From Cladosporium sp. IMV 00045 (Eukaryota > Ascomycota > Dothideomycetes > Cladosporiales > Cladosporiaceae): a stretch of DNA of 64,000 nt. The notes under the pieces were generated by a model. That model was not told the DNA's origin and made no database searches. It saw nothing but the letters and a program-made list of their open reading frames with translations. Position 1 is the first letter of the stretch. Every line of letters begins with the position of its first letter. The translations under genes were made by a program, and so were the position numbers. Below are positions 55,066-64,000 of the stretch, piece by piece. The stretch is from the NCBI GenBank assembly GCA_001931905.2, contig MSJI02000716.1:1-64000 (forward strand), written 5' to 3'.

Positions 55066-56394
55066 ATGAGTCTCGACAACGAGTTGCTGCCCAGCCTCCG
55101 CGATGGACTCGATACAACGCCTCGGAAGGGGAAGAAAGATGCTGCCACAGGCGCATATGCAGCTGGCATGCGAGCTCTGAGTGCCAGGATGTTGACTTTC
55201 TATTTTCGTGCTCCTGCCAAAGCCTTTTTCCGTACTAGAGTTGAGTAAGATATCTTGGAATTCACCCCTTATCGATATGTTGTAACCGTCTCTAACCTAT
55301 TTGTAGCTATATGGTACGATTTGAACCCAATATCCCGGTGATATGAATGAGCTTTGCTAACAAGCAACCAGGGCTATGTGCGAGCAATCAATCCCAGTGT
55401 ACAGGCAGGCGAGCGCTGGTCGTGGCGAATGACATCTCCAGCAATGCTCGCCCATGCAGTCAAAGAACACGGGTGGTCATTCATCCCGAATCAAGTACTG
55501 CCTCCACTGGTCGCAAACACGATGGTTGGTGCCGTGCTGTATGCTGGATATCTGCAAACGCTCGCCACAATACATGAACCATCCTCGCTCGCAACCAAGA
55601 GGGTCTACCCACCTCCATCGTTCGCCACGACGTTTTCCGCAGGATACATCGCTGGCTCCGTTCAAAGTATCCTCGCAGCTCCAGTCGACGCCTTGCAAGT
55701 CCGCTTCCAAGCAATAGAGCTCATGCAGGGCAAATACAAGCACATGTGGCAATACGCCTACCTGAAATCCAAAGAGATCGGGGTCCGAGGCATTTTTGCA
55801 GGCTGGTCTCTCTCCTTCCTGAAAGACTCGATCGGCTACGGCTTCTTCTTTGGAATCTTCGAGTACGTCAAAGCACAAAGCTTCTACTCCTTCGTCAGCA
55901 ATTACTACGGGCACTACGGCAAACTGTCATCGCTACAACAAGCCAACATCGACCGCCAAGCAGGCCTCACAAGCAACCCTGTAATCCGCCCCTACTACAT
56001 GATCGAACCGACCTTCATCGCCCTCGCCGGCATCGCAGCCTCGCTAGCCCAGCAAACGATCCAGCACCCCCTCAGCAGAATCCAGGACATCCACTACGGC
56101 CGTCTCGAATACATCGACGCGCACGAGTACTCGAAACCCGACGCTTCCAAGAAGCAGGCTCTCCGCTTGTACGCCAGCGCCTACACCAAGACCTGGAAGC
56201 AGGTGCAAGTTCTGGCTCGGCGAGAGGGCGGCATGCGCACTTGGCTGTACAAGGACTTTTTCATCTCGACGCTGAGGCAGGCGCCGAGCACGAGTATTGG
56301 GTTGATTGTTTTCGAAGTCGCGAGGAGGAAGTACAGCATGGATGACGATGAGGTCAAGATCGAGAAGGACGGTTATGACATTTTGCTTTCGTAG
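55066..56394 (+). CDS. mitochondrial carrier family protein with a 7-nt micro-exon
   Basis: Exons 55066-55244, 55307-55313 (7 nt) and 55372-56394, giving 402 aa. The micro-exon CTATATG completes VDYM before GYVRAINPSVQ. Its introns end in TTGTAG and, after a GCTAAC branch, in AACCAG. Carrier hallmarks are degenerate: SAPVDALQVRFQ for the PX(D/E)XX(K/R) motif of one repeat, QHPLSRIQDIHYG for another, and GIFAGWSLSFLKDSIGYGFFFGIFE for the helix-5/6 region. It is therefore an inner-membrane solute carrier of unassigned substrate. It is longer than the common ~300-aa carriers because of an N-terminal extension and loops. Confidence 0.82.
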
Positions 56395-56813
56395 GGTGGC
56401 TGATCGGTCACATTTCTGCAATGGTCAGACATCCTGCGCCCGACTTGAGCCGGTCCGTTTCTCTTATGGAAAGTATCGCGTGGTGTACACACGACTCCAT
56501 TCGGGACCACGATGCTTGTTCTTGGATGGCTTGTCAGCATTCCGCTCGGAGAGACATCTGCACGGGAATTCGGCAGCACTGATGCGCATATGGCGCAGCG
56601 ACAAACCCTTCGGAGGGAATTCTCCTACTCAAAATCAGCATTTACGTTTTCAACGACACATTGGCACGAGGGCATTATTTGGAGGCATCACGCATCTCAC
56701 TTAGCATTCTTGTTTCCCCGAGCAGGAGGTCAAATCTGCTGGATACATGTACAATTATTACCATAGAAGTAGAATCTAATACCCCAATCAAAATCCCCCA
56801 GGACTACCAACCC
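56395..56813. other. convergent 3' regions, carrier and MFS genes
   Basis: 419 bp; no gene supported. Confidence 0.4.
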
Positions 56814-58518
56814 TCAACTCTCCTCATCATCCACTTTCACCCGATGATGCAAATCCCCCTCCGCCTTCTCCGGCAACCACCTCACACTAACATTCAACAA
56901 CAACGCCATAACCACCAAGCACACCCACCCCAAATGCCCATGCAACCAGCCCCCCTTGATCCCCACAGCGTACAAACTCGTCACGCCCACCGGCGCCACA
57001 GCCCTCAAGCCACTATTAACCGTCAACGCGAGCGCATTCAGCGTTGCCAGCGTGTTCGGCCCAGGTGCGATATCGTTCAAACACAACTGCACGCACGCGA
57101 AGCTCATGGCCACGCCGCTACCGAGGAAGCAGCAGATGGCGCCGAGCATCCAGAAAGCGGCGCGGTGGTCGGCACGCAGCAGCTCGTTCAGCACAGGGTA
57201 GCACGCCATCATCACGGGCCAGACCATGCAGCAGCCGCGCAGCACGGTGCCGGTGCTCGTGCGGTTTTGCAGGTAGGGAAAGCCCAGGAGCATCCAGAGG
57301 GCTTGACTGGCGCCGGCGAGGGCGAGGGCCAGGGAGATCAGTTTGGGCGTGAAGCCGAAGCCGCCTAGGTGGATGGGCGTGTATTGAGCTACGGGGTTTA
57401 CTGGGTGAAAAGAGTCAGTGGGTGAAGGTTGGTGGGAGGAAGGGAGGGAGGGGCCTTACCGGCCGTGTAGGCGAGTGCTTGCAGGATGACATGGCTGTAG
57501 ATATAGATCACCATAGCGACACCGGGAGCTTTGAGGAGTTCCCAAGTGGTCATCTCGGGCTGTTGAGGTCCTTCTGTGGTCGTTTTGCTTGAGAGAGTCT
57601 GGATTATTGCCCGTCAATGGAGTTGAGCTTTGATCAATTGTGCAGGACGGCAACTTACCTCGTCTAAGAAAATGAAGCTCACGATTGCTGTGCTGAGACA
57701 AAATGCGCCCGAAACGAAGCCTGGTAAGGCATATGGGTATTCTTGGAAAAACTTCACATGCTTGAACGCATCGTATTGCCCGGCAGGATCGGCCAGAGCT
57801 CCGCCTGGGAAATTGTCAGGACTGAAAACAACTTGGCCACTACAATCGCGCTGTACTCACCAATGGCAGGCCCTATGAAGATCCCTAGATTGCGCGCAAA
57901 CATGAACCAGCCAAAAGCCTTCGCTTGCGTAGCTTTTGTGCAGTTCTCACTCAGCATCGCACGAATAGTGACCGAACTTCCAGCAAAAAGCCCCGCAAGA
58001 CATCTGAACACGACCATTTGCCACAGAGCCGCACTCATACCGAACAGGGCCGACGCAGCCGCTATGCCAGCAAGCGAGAACACCAACACCGGCTTCCTGC
58101 CCAGCCGATCTGCGATTCGACCGTAGAAGATGATGAGCAGCATTTGGACCAGCGAGAAGAGAGATTCGATCGTGCCGGTCCAGAAACCGACATTTTCGGG
58201 TAGTTGGTGGCCGATTCGTTCGACCATTTCGTTGATGTAGGGGAAGATTATGAAGAAGGCTACGGGTTCGACGACGCTGGCGTAGCAGAGGATGATGATT
58301 TGCCAGAATGGGAATGGCTTTTCTTCGTCTTTGATAGGTATTCCATTGGGTGACGGCGACTTCGATGATTGTCGTGGTTCGGTCGCATGTCCATTTTGAG
58401 GGAAATTTGAAGGATTCTCGGTATTGATCACCTTTACAATCGATTTTAGAAGAGGCGTACTTTCGCTCGCAGCGCCATTTGCGGGCATGTCGTGTTTGTC
58501 ATGCGAGTTGTTGGCCAT
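56814..58518 (-). CDS. MFS transporter (DHA1-like, ZIF/Tpo-type)
   Basis: Four exons on the minus strand: 58518-57861, 57804-57659, 57598-57460 and 57400-56814, giving 509 aa. The ATG at 58,518 (MANNSHDKHDMPAN) is preferred over upstream frames. It is a 12-helix proton-coupled transporter of plasma or vacuolar membrane. Signatures are FFIIFPYINEMVERIG in helix 1, motif A GRIADRLGRKPVLV between helices 2 and 3, and FRCLAGLFAGSSVTIRAMLS in helix 4. The second half includes LISLALALAGASQALWMLLG and GPNTLATLNALALTVNSGLR. An 'N-terminal disordered' region covers ~1-75. The substrate cannot be told; relatives of this shape move zinc-ligand complexes, drugs or polyamines. Confidence 0.85.
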
Positions 58519-59107
58519 TGTCGAAGGTGGAGAATCGAATAGATAACTTGGTCGCTTAACCCACAAGAAGTGGTCAGGAGACAATATGTAGTGCTTTGCC
58601 TCCGGTGAAGTGAGCCATGCAGTTGTCACTGTGACAAACAGTGGCTGTGTCTTGAAGCGCCGTATAATCCACAGTCACTTTTAATCGCGCTATACGACCG
58701 GACAAAGCGAGGCACTGGGACCTTGTGAAGACTAGAGGCGCTGCGCCATCGCGTATTGGATCTAGTAATTGGGCAATGCTTCTGACCCACAAGCCTCAGA
58801 CTCTCTACTATAGGTAGTCAGTCAGGCAGGCAGTCATCAATTGCTTGGTGATGGATGTCAGGAAAATTGACTTCGTATCCAGCAGCGCCGTCGGCGTCTT
58901 TAGCTCGGTTGGGACGAGGCTGAAGAAGAATCCTGGAAGGCCTTGATCGAAGCCTGACAGTATCAGGCAGCAAGTATTTTTGCCTAATCGCGCCTTCTTC
59001 CCCAGGATGCGCTAAAGCAGAGCAGGTTCGGCTGGATCTGGACGAAAATGATAATTTCAAGAGGTTCTTGCGAACAAAGAAATAACCACACAACAATACC
59101 AGCAACC
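58519..59107. promoter_or_regulatory. divergent intergenic region, MFS / NOP6-like
   Basis: 589 bp between divergent starts. Nothing further is supported. Confidence 0.4.
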
Positions 59108-59998
59108 ATGTCGGAAGAAGCCGCAGCACCTACAATCTCAAGAAAAGAGAAGCGCGCACAGCGTGACGCTGAGCGTGCCAACAAATTCCAGAACAAAAAG
59201 AAAAAGGTCGACCAGCCGAGCAAACCTGAGGAAAACGAAGATGGCGCAGACGAGCTGCAAAAGGACTTCATAGCATTGCCGGAGGCGGAAGGAAAAGAGG
59301 CGAAATCATCAGAATCGAAGAAGCGCAAACGGTCGCAAAATCAGGATCAGGAACAGCCTGCCGGCCAGGAAGAGACTCAAGCGACAGCACCTGCGCCCAA
59401 GAAGAAGCGTAAGGCGAAGACTGCTGGAGAAGATGGCGAGAAGCAACCTCCCGCGAACCAGCGCTTTATCGTCTTCGTCGGCAACCTTCCCTACAGCACC
59501 ACAGACGACTCGCTGCAAGAGCACTTCAAGAGCCTGCAACCCTTCACACTGCGACACCGCACCGATCCCAAAACCAACAAGAGCAAAGGCTTCGCTTTCT
59601 TGGAGTTTGAAGGCTACGATCGCATGAAGACCGCTCTGAAGCTGTACCACCACTCATATTTCGACCCCGAAGCGCCCGAAGGTCTGAAGGGCCAGGAACC
59701 CGAACAGCAACCGAGGAGCTTTGGGCGAGGAAAGCCGAAGAAGCCCTCGGGCAGGAAGATCAATGTGGAACTCACCGCTGGCGGAGGCGGCGGTAAGGAT
59801 AATAGGAAGGAAAAGATTCGGGTGAAGAATGTGAGGTTGGAGGAGCAGAGAGAGAGGAGGATTGAGTTTGAGAAGAAGGAGAAGATGAGGGAAGATCGCA
59901 AGGCTGGCAAGCAAAAGGGTGGGGAGGCGCCGGCTGCGCAGGGCGGTGCTGAGGCCATGGAGGGCATACATCCCAGCCGGTTGGCGAACATGCGATGA
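59108..59998 (+). CDS. NOP6: NOP6-like nucleolar RRM protein
   Basis: A single exon of 296 aa. The N-terminus is highly charged (SRKEKRAQRDAERANKFQNK, KKRKRSQNQ), with several nuclear/nucleolar signal-like patches. One RNA-recognition motif spans ~118-215: RFIVFVGNLPYSTTDDSLQE (RNP2) and KSKGFAFLEFEGYDRMKTAL (RNP1), followed by KLYHHSYFDP. The C-terminus has GRKINVELTAGGGGG and a basic RVKNVRLEEQRERRIEFEKK coiled stretch, ending IHPSRLANMR. This layout matches yeast Nop6 and its fungal relatives, which act in early 40S ribosome assembly. Assigned by motif recognition only. Confidence 0.85.
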   Translation: MSEEAAAPTISRKEKRAQRDAERANKFQNKKKKVDQPSKPEENEDGADELQKDFIALPEAEGKEAKSSESKKRKRSQNQDQEQPAGQEETQATAPAPKKKRKAKTAGEDGEKQPPANQRFIVFVGNLPYSTTDDSLQEHFKSLQPFTLRHRTDPKTNKSKGFAFLEFEGYDRMKTALKLYHHSYFDPEAPEGLKGQEPEQQPRSFGRGKPKKPSGRKINVELTAGGGGGKDNRKEKIRVKNVRLEEQRERRIEFEKKEKMREDRKAGKQKGGEAPAAQGGAEAMEGIHPSRLANMR

Positions 59999-60265
59999 TG
60001 CGGCAGAATGGGTGTGAGAGGGTAGGCTCTTTTCAATTTTTGTGCCGTTTTGACGGCGGTCCTTTCCAAATGCTAGGACGATACGCTTGAGATATGCGTT
60101 GTTGTATAATTCAATCACCTTTACCAATAATCCAGCCGTCATACCATCACCATACCAAGCATTACTTTTACAAATGCCATATCCCTCACGTCCATCGCGA
60201 TATAAGTGATATCGAACAAAAAGCCGCCCGAGAACATATTATACATAGTCATCAAAATCGCCAGT

Positions 60266-60777
60266 TTAGTCCCAGCTGCGACATCGTTAGCTTCGTGCTC
60301 ATCATCTGATAGAACGAACGAATTATGACATACCCGTGCTCCGTCTGCCTCACAATACCACCGCGGTTACCAGTCTGCTTTCCAGCCTTGCCGCCCTCAA
60401 CCACTAATCTGTCGAGCTGGAAGAACTGCGAAACGACAGTTTGTCTCTGTTCACACACAATGTCAGCAAATCAATCCTCTTTCTCCTTCAAAACCACCTC
60501 TTCCATCCACATCTCCCGCGCAGTTCCACAAGTCCATGCTGCAAAACCGCTTCCTCCATATTCCCACAACAAGAGCGAAACCCACCTTCAGAATCTGCAA
60601 CTCCTTCAACCCCTTCTGCATCAACTCCTGCGTCTTGCGCGCATCAGACTCGCCGACGTGCTCTCTGAAAGCGTCTCTCGTCCGTCTTTTGGCGTATTCG
60701 CGGAAGTTGTACGCGGCGAACTGTCTGCTCTGGCGCAGCAGAGAGCGGAAGAGCGAGCGGGCTTCGAAGGCGGACAT
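60266..60777 (-). CDS. ISD11: ISD11/LYRM4, Fe-S cluster assembly factor, with a 10-nt last exon
   Basis: Three exons on the minus strand: 60777-60586, 60446-60334 and 60275-60266, giving 104 aa. It is a small LYR-family protein of the mitochondrial matrix that stabilises the cysteine desulfurase Nfs1. LYR-type motif and helix: [32 protein letters not shown], then [20 protein letters not shown] and [13 protein letters not shown]. The last exon adds only GWD and the stop. It was found because the family ends in GWD, the exon-2 donor is GTATGT, and a GCTAACG branch and TCGCAG acceptor precede CTGGGACTAA. Reading through without it would add a tail foreign to the family. Confidence 0.88.
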
Positions 60778-61292
60778 GGTGTGTGGTGTTGGGCGATGGG
60801 GTGTGCCCTGGTCGAAGGCGTTTGTGGTCTTGTACTAGTTGACGTGTGTAGGATTTCAATGACAGATTTGGTGTTTATGGTTGGCCTCGTAGGATGGGTT
60901 TGCGAGTAGAGATGTTGTTGGTGTTTGGTGTGCTGTCTCGTTTGAAGATGTGCACAAAGCGAACTCTCTCTCTGGCCTTTGATGTCACCAAAAGCGCAGA
61001 GGCGACAAATCTGTCAGTTCGGTCCCGAGGGTCCGCACGGCCCCCCAGTCCTCTCTCCAGAGCGCTCAGCCGCCCCGGCGCGACTTCACGCATCCAGTCG
61101 AGGCGCGCGTCTCTGGATGGACTGACATTGGATCATTACATATCTTTTTTTCTTTACATCTCATCGCGATCGAGATTGTTTAGGTGTTGTATGATAGAGC
61201 TTGTATGCGGATAGAAGGCTAGAGCACTCGCGATCGACACATTCCACTGCTCAACCACACGAAATCCTGCTGAACGCCTTCGCTCTGGAACC
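60778..61292. promoter_or_regulatory. divergent intergenic region ISD11 / acidic protein
   Basis: 515 bp between divergent starts; no other feature supported. Confidence 0.4.
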
Positions 61293-63625
61293 ATGGCTGC
61301 GGTATGTCGTTATCTCGATAATCCACCGGCGCATTCGTTTGGCTTTGTTCACATCTTCGCTTTTGCGCGGACTAGCTCATATGCAACCCTCACTTTCATC
61401 TTTCCAAAGTGAAGCATATGCACGCTTTTGGCCACCCACGTCTACCAATTGCGACGTGCAACCCCCAAAACACGTGTCAAAGTCACTAACATGAAATCGC
61501 ACAGTACCGACCTCCAGGCCGTTCAGGCCGATCTGGTCGCACCCAAGCCGACAACGACATTTTCGAAGGTCTTCCAGTGAAACAATGGTCTGCGGCTCCC
61601 AGCCGTATCTCCCTCGCGCCACTACCGACCGAGGCCGAGATCGAGAAAGCACACGACAAATGGGCGGACCCAGCAATGCCCGAAAATTTCCAACTGCTGC
61701 TTCCGCACACGCAACAGCTCCTGCGCATAGCCCGTAGCGGCAGATACGGCACCAAGCGCAAAAACCCTCCAGACGCAGAACCTGACGCGGACGAATTCAC
61801 CGCTCGCGAGGAAGATGGCCTGGCCGAAGAGCTTTCAGCAAAACCAATTCATCACGAAGAAAAAGGTTTCATGGCTAGGAAGTGGCGACAGGTGCCCGAA
61901 TCGGCTTTGGTGCCGGAGCATCTTCACTGGGAATTCCTCGCGAAGCGCCGAAAGGGCTTGCCCAACTTCTACCACGGAGGCCCGACGGAAATTTCAACCG
62001 CCGGCATCCCCCAGATCGCCAAGCGCAAGACTCGCGTGCAGAAAGTGCTCGACCCTGCCACGGGAGACAGCGTGATCTACGAAGTTGTCGCGCTTGAAGG
62101 GCAGGTGCTCGAGAATGAACTGCCCGCCGAGTCACAAATGCAGGCTACGAGGCTGGAGCCTGGCACGACGATTGAGGGGCTCGGCACCGCGAACGATGAA
62201 GGTCTGATCAATCTTGTCCCCGCAAACCCGGTCGCTTCTTCCAGGCGTAATAGGCCTCCGCAGAAGAAGAAGGGCGGGCCAGGCAGGGGTAAGAAGAGGG
62301 TTACTTTCACGAATCCCGATGGTAGCACGTACACTACTATTGTACCAAATGCGACGAAGATTGTGCCTCAGCCCGGCCAGACGGTCAAGCATGTCGCGAA
62401 GGGCGAGGACGCGGGCAAGGATGTTTCCATGGAAGAGGCGGCGAGGCTGGCGAATGAGAATGGAGAGCAGGGCGAAGGCGAGGGCGATGATGATGACGAT
62501 GAGGAAGGAGACGATGGGGACGACGATGACGATGACGATGACAAGGAAGATGGCGAGATTCAAGAAAACGACCCCGAGCTCGCGGCCACGCCTGCGAAGA
62601 AGCCATCTGCTGAGCCCCCTGTTGTGGAGTCGACGCCTATGGACGTTGAGCAACCCAAAGAACCCACGCCCGGAGCACTTACGCCCAAAGCGCCCACACC
62701 TACTGAAAACACACCGCAACTCGAAAGCGCGCAGCAACCAACTCCCGCAAACGAGCCGCAGGCCAATACTGATGTCGAAATGCAAGATATGCCTGCCGAA
62801 GAGACAGAGCAACCGCCTGCGGCTCCATTCGAAGCTCTTGCAACAGAATCTCTTACAGAAGTTGCAGAAGCTACCGACCGCGCAAAGTCTCCTGAAAAGC
62901 CGCAGCAAGATGTGGAGGTGGAAATGCAGGACCGGCCAGCTGACGAGCCAGAACTACAGACCGAGACGAAAGTAGAATTGGCGGAGGTGGAAGTCTCCGA
63001 CAAAAAGTCGCCTGAGAAGTCAGAAGTGCAGGAGGAGCTGCAGCAGCCTGAAGGAGAAGTTGCCGCGGTCTCAGAACGTGTTGTTGAAGAAATTCCTGCT
63101 GAAGAAGAGACTGTTCCTAGCGAGCCTCTTCCCACGGAGACTGTGCCAAGCGAGCCGGCTGAGAGCGAACCTGCGCCGGCGCCAGCTGTTGACGAGCCCG
63201 TTCAAGAATCCGCGCCCGAGCCTGTCGTAGAGGAGGCTGTCGCAGAGGGACCAGCCCAGGAATCTGCTACTGAGAAACCTGCTTCTGAGGAACCTGTCCC
63301 CGAAACCACCTCTGAACCAACAGCGCCACCAGCGGACGAAGAACAGGCTGCTGAAGCACCAGAACCCGTGAAAGCAGAAGCCGCACAAGCGCCGCCTGCC
63401 AATGAAGTTGCAAGTGAACAGCAGCCTGCAGATACTTCGAAGGCAGACGAAACTTCAGAGAAAGATGTCGCCGCGCCGGCTACGGAGAGTGATAAGGCTC
63501 CCGAGCCGGAGGTTGAAGAACCCAAGGCCGAGGAGCCCGCACAAGAGAGGGAAGAGACGCCAGCCAAGACCGAAAAGCAGGGTGAAGAGGACTTGTTGGG
63601 TAGCCTGGAGAAGTCTTTGGAGTGA
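61293..63625 (+). CDS. acidic, repeat-rich conserved fungal protein (unrecognised)
   Basis: Two exons: 61293-61301 (9 nt, Met-Ala-Ala) and 61505-63625, giving 709 aa. The 203-nt intron starts GTATGT and ends CACTAACATGAAATCGCACAG. The spliced start reads MAAYRPPGRSGRSGRTQADN, followed by DIFEGLPVKQWSAAPSRIS. The N-terminal ~190 residues look conserved and folded (ARKWRQVPESALVPEHLHWE, FLAKRRKGLPNFYHGG, RKTRVQKVLDPATGD). A basic patch PPQKKKGGPGRGKKRVTF at ~225 could be a nuclear signal. The rest is Asp/Glu-rich, with an Asp run near 305-325, then ~380 residues of Pro/Glu/Ala-rich imperfect repeats (EEPVPETTSEPTAPPADEEQ). It may be a chromatin or nucleolar protein, but no function is claimed. 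Confidence 0.72.
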
Positions 63626-64000
63626 TTGCAGTTGATTGCTTGTTGTACCTCGTAGGATTCGTGGTGATGATCTTCTAGCTTGGGTATTGTACTTTACATG
63701 AAATGTTTTTACTAGTAGTGGAACTGTTTATATGACAGCTGCTCTCGACTTTGCACAGGCCGCGAATGATACTGAGCCTACCTACTTAGTTTGTTGGTAT
63801 CTCGTACACAATTGATCTTTGCAATACTTTACTATTGCTTTCCACAAGTGAAGTGGATGCACATACGACAGAGTCATCACGGACCACAGTGACGAAGGCC
63901 CCGTCGGGCAGATGTGGAGAAAGACAAGCGGATGGATGTTGGAGTTGCGTGGTTCGCCTGCCCGCTCTGCGCCCCAGTCGTCAGCCACCTGAAGACGAAG
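63626..64000. other. 3' flank to window end
   Basis: 375 bp with no supported gene; a short minus-strand ORF reaching the edge is not convincing. Confidence 0.4.

Noticed and set aside
1..64000. tRNA, rRNA or CRISPR features
   Set aside because: None could be supported by reading; a tRNAscan-type search was not possible here.

Overview
This is nuclear DNA of a filamentous ascomycete. Genes carry short introns (about 40-200 bp) with GTRNGY donors and CTAAC/CTGAC branch sites. The gene set (COX13, APC5, APN2, an alpha-box MAT gene and an HMG-box MAT gene, ISD11, SPT16, ADE1) is typical of Pezizomycotina. The MAT neighbourhood (COX13-APC5-APN2 on one side, extra idiomorph-linked genes) points to Dothideomycetes, probably Mycosphaerellales/Teratosphaeriaceae. 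The lineage is an inference from gene content; I could not run a search.

Layout. 1-6.3 kb is transposon-rich: the tail of a pogo/Fot1-like DDE transposase with one in-frame stop, an unrecognised acidic 808-aa gene, and the 3' ends of two related LINE-type retroelements ending in a poly-T (poly-A on the minus strand). 6.9-13.3 kb holds a DUF8032-like protein, ADE1, an orthodox aquaporin and COX13.

14.0-42.7 kb is the main feature: two diverged copies of a ~14-kb block in direct tandem, separated by a 20-N gap (27,894-27,913). Each copy has APC5 - APN2 - idiomorph - homeodomain-like gene - decayed block - large SMP/PH lipid-transfer protein. The first copy carries the MAT1-2 idiomorph (HMG-box MAT1-2-1). 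The second carries the MAT1-1 idiomorph (alpha-box MAT1-1-1 plus an extra five-exon gene). Either the organism has both mating types linked in one haploid genome (homothallic organisation), or two allelic haplotypes of a diploid, hybrid or mixed sample were placed in series by the assembler. The gap at the junction and the APC5 copy cut by it keep the second explanation open.

A homeodomain-like gene begins exactly where homology between the copies resumes. Next to MAT1-2-1 it is intact and shares a 385-bp divergent promoter with it. Next to MAT1-1-1 its copy has a frameshift and two stops. It therefore behaves as a MAT1-2-specific gene.

43-64 kb is single-copy housekeeping sequence: a DUF3433-type membrane protein, a frameshifted F-box gene, a DEAD-box helicase with unusual motifs, SPT16, a mitochondrial carrier with a 7-nt exon, an MFS transporter, a NOP6-like RRM protein, ISD11, and a long acidic protein. 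Exon structures were worked out by hand from reading frames and splice signals; no transcript evidence was available.
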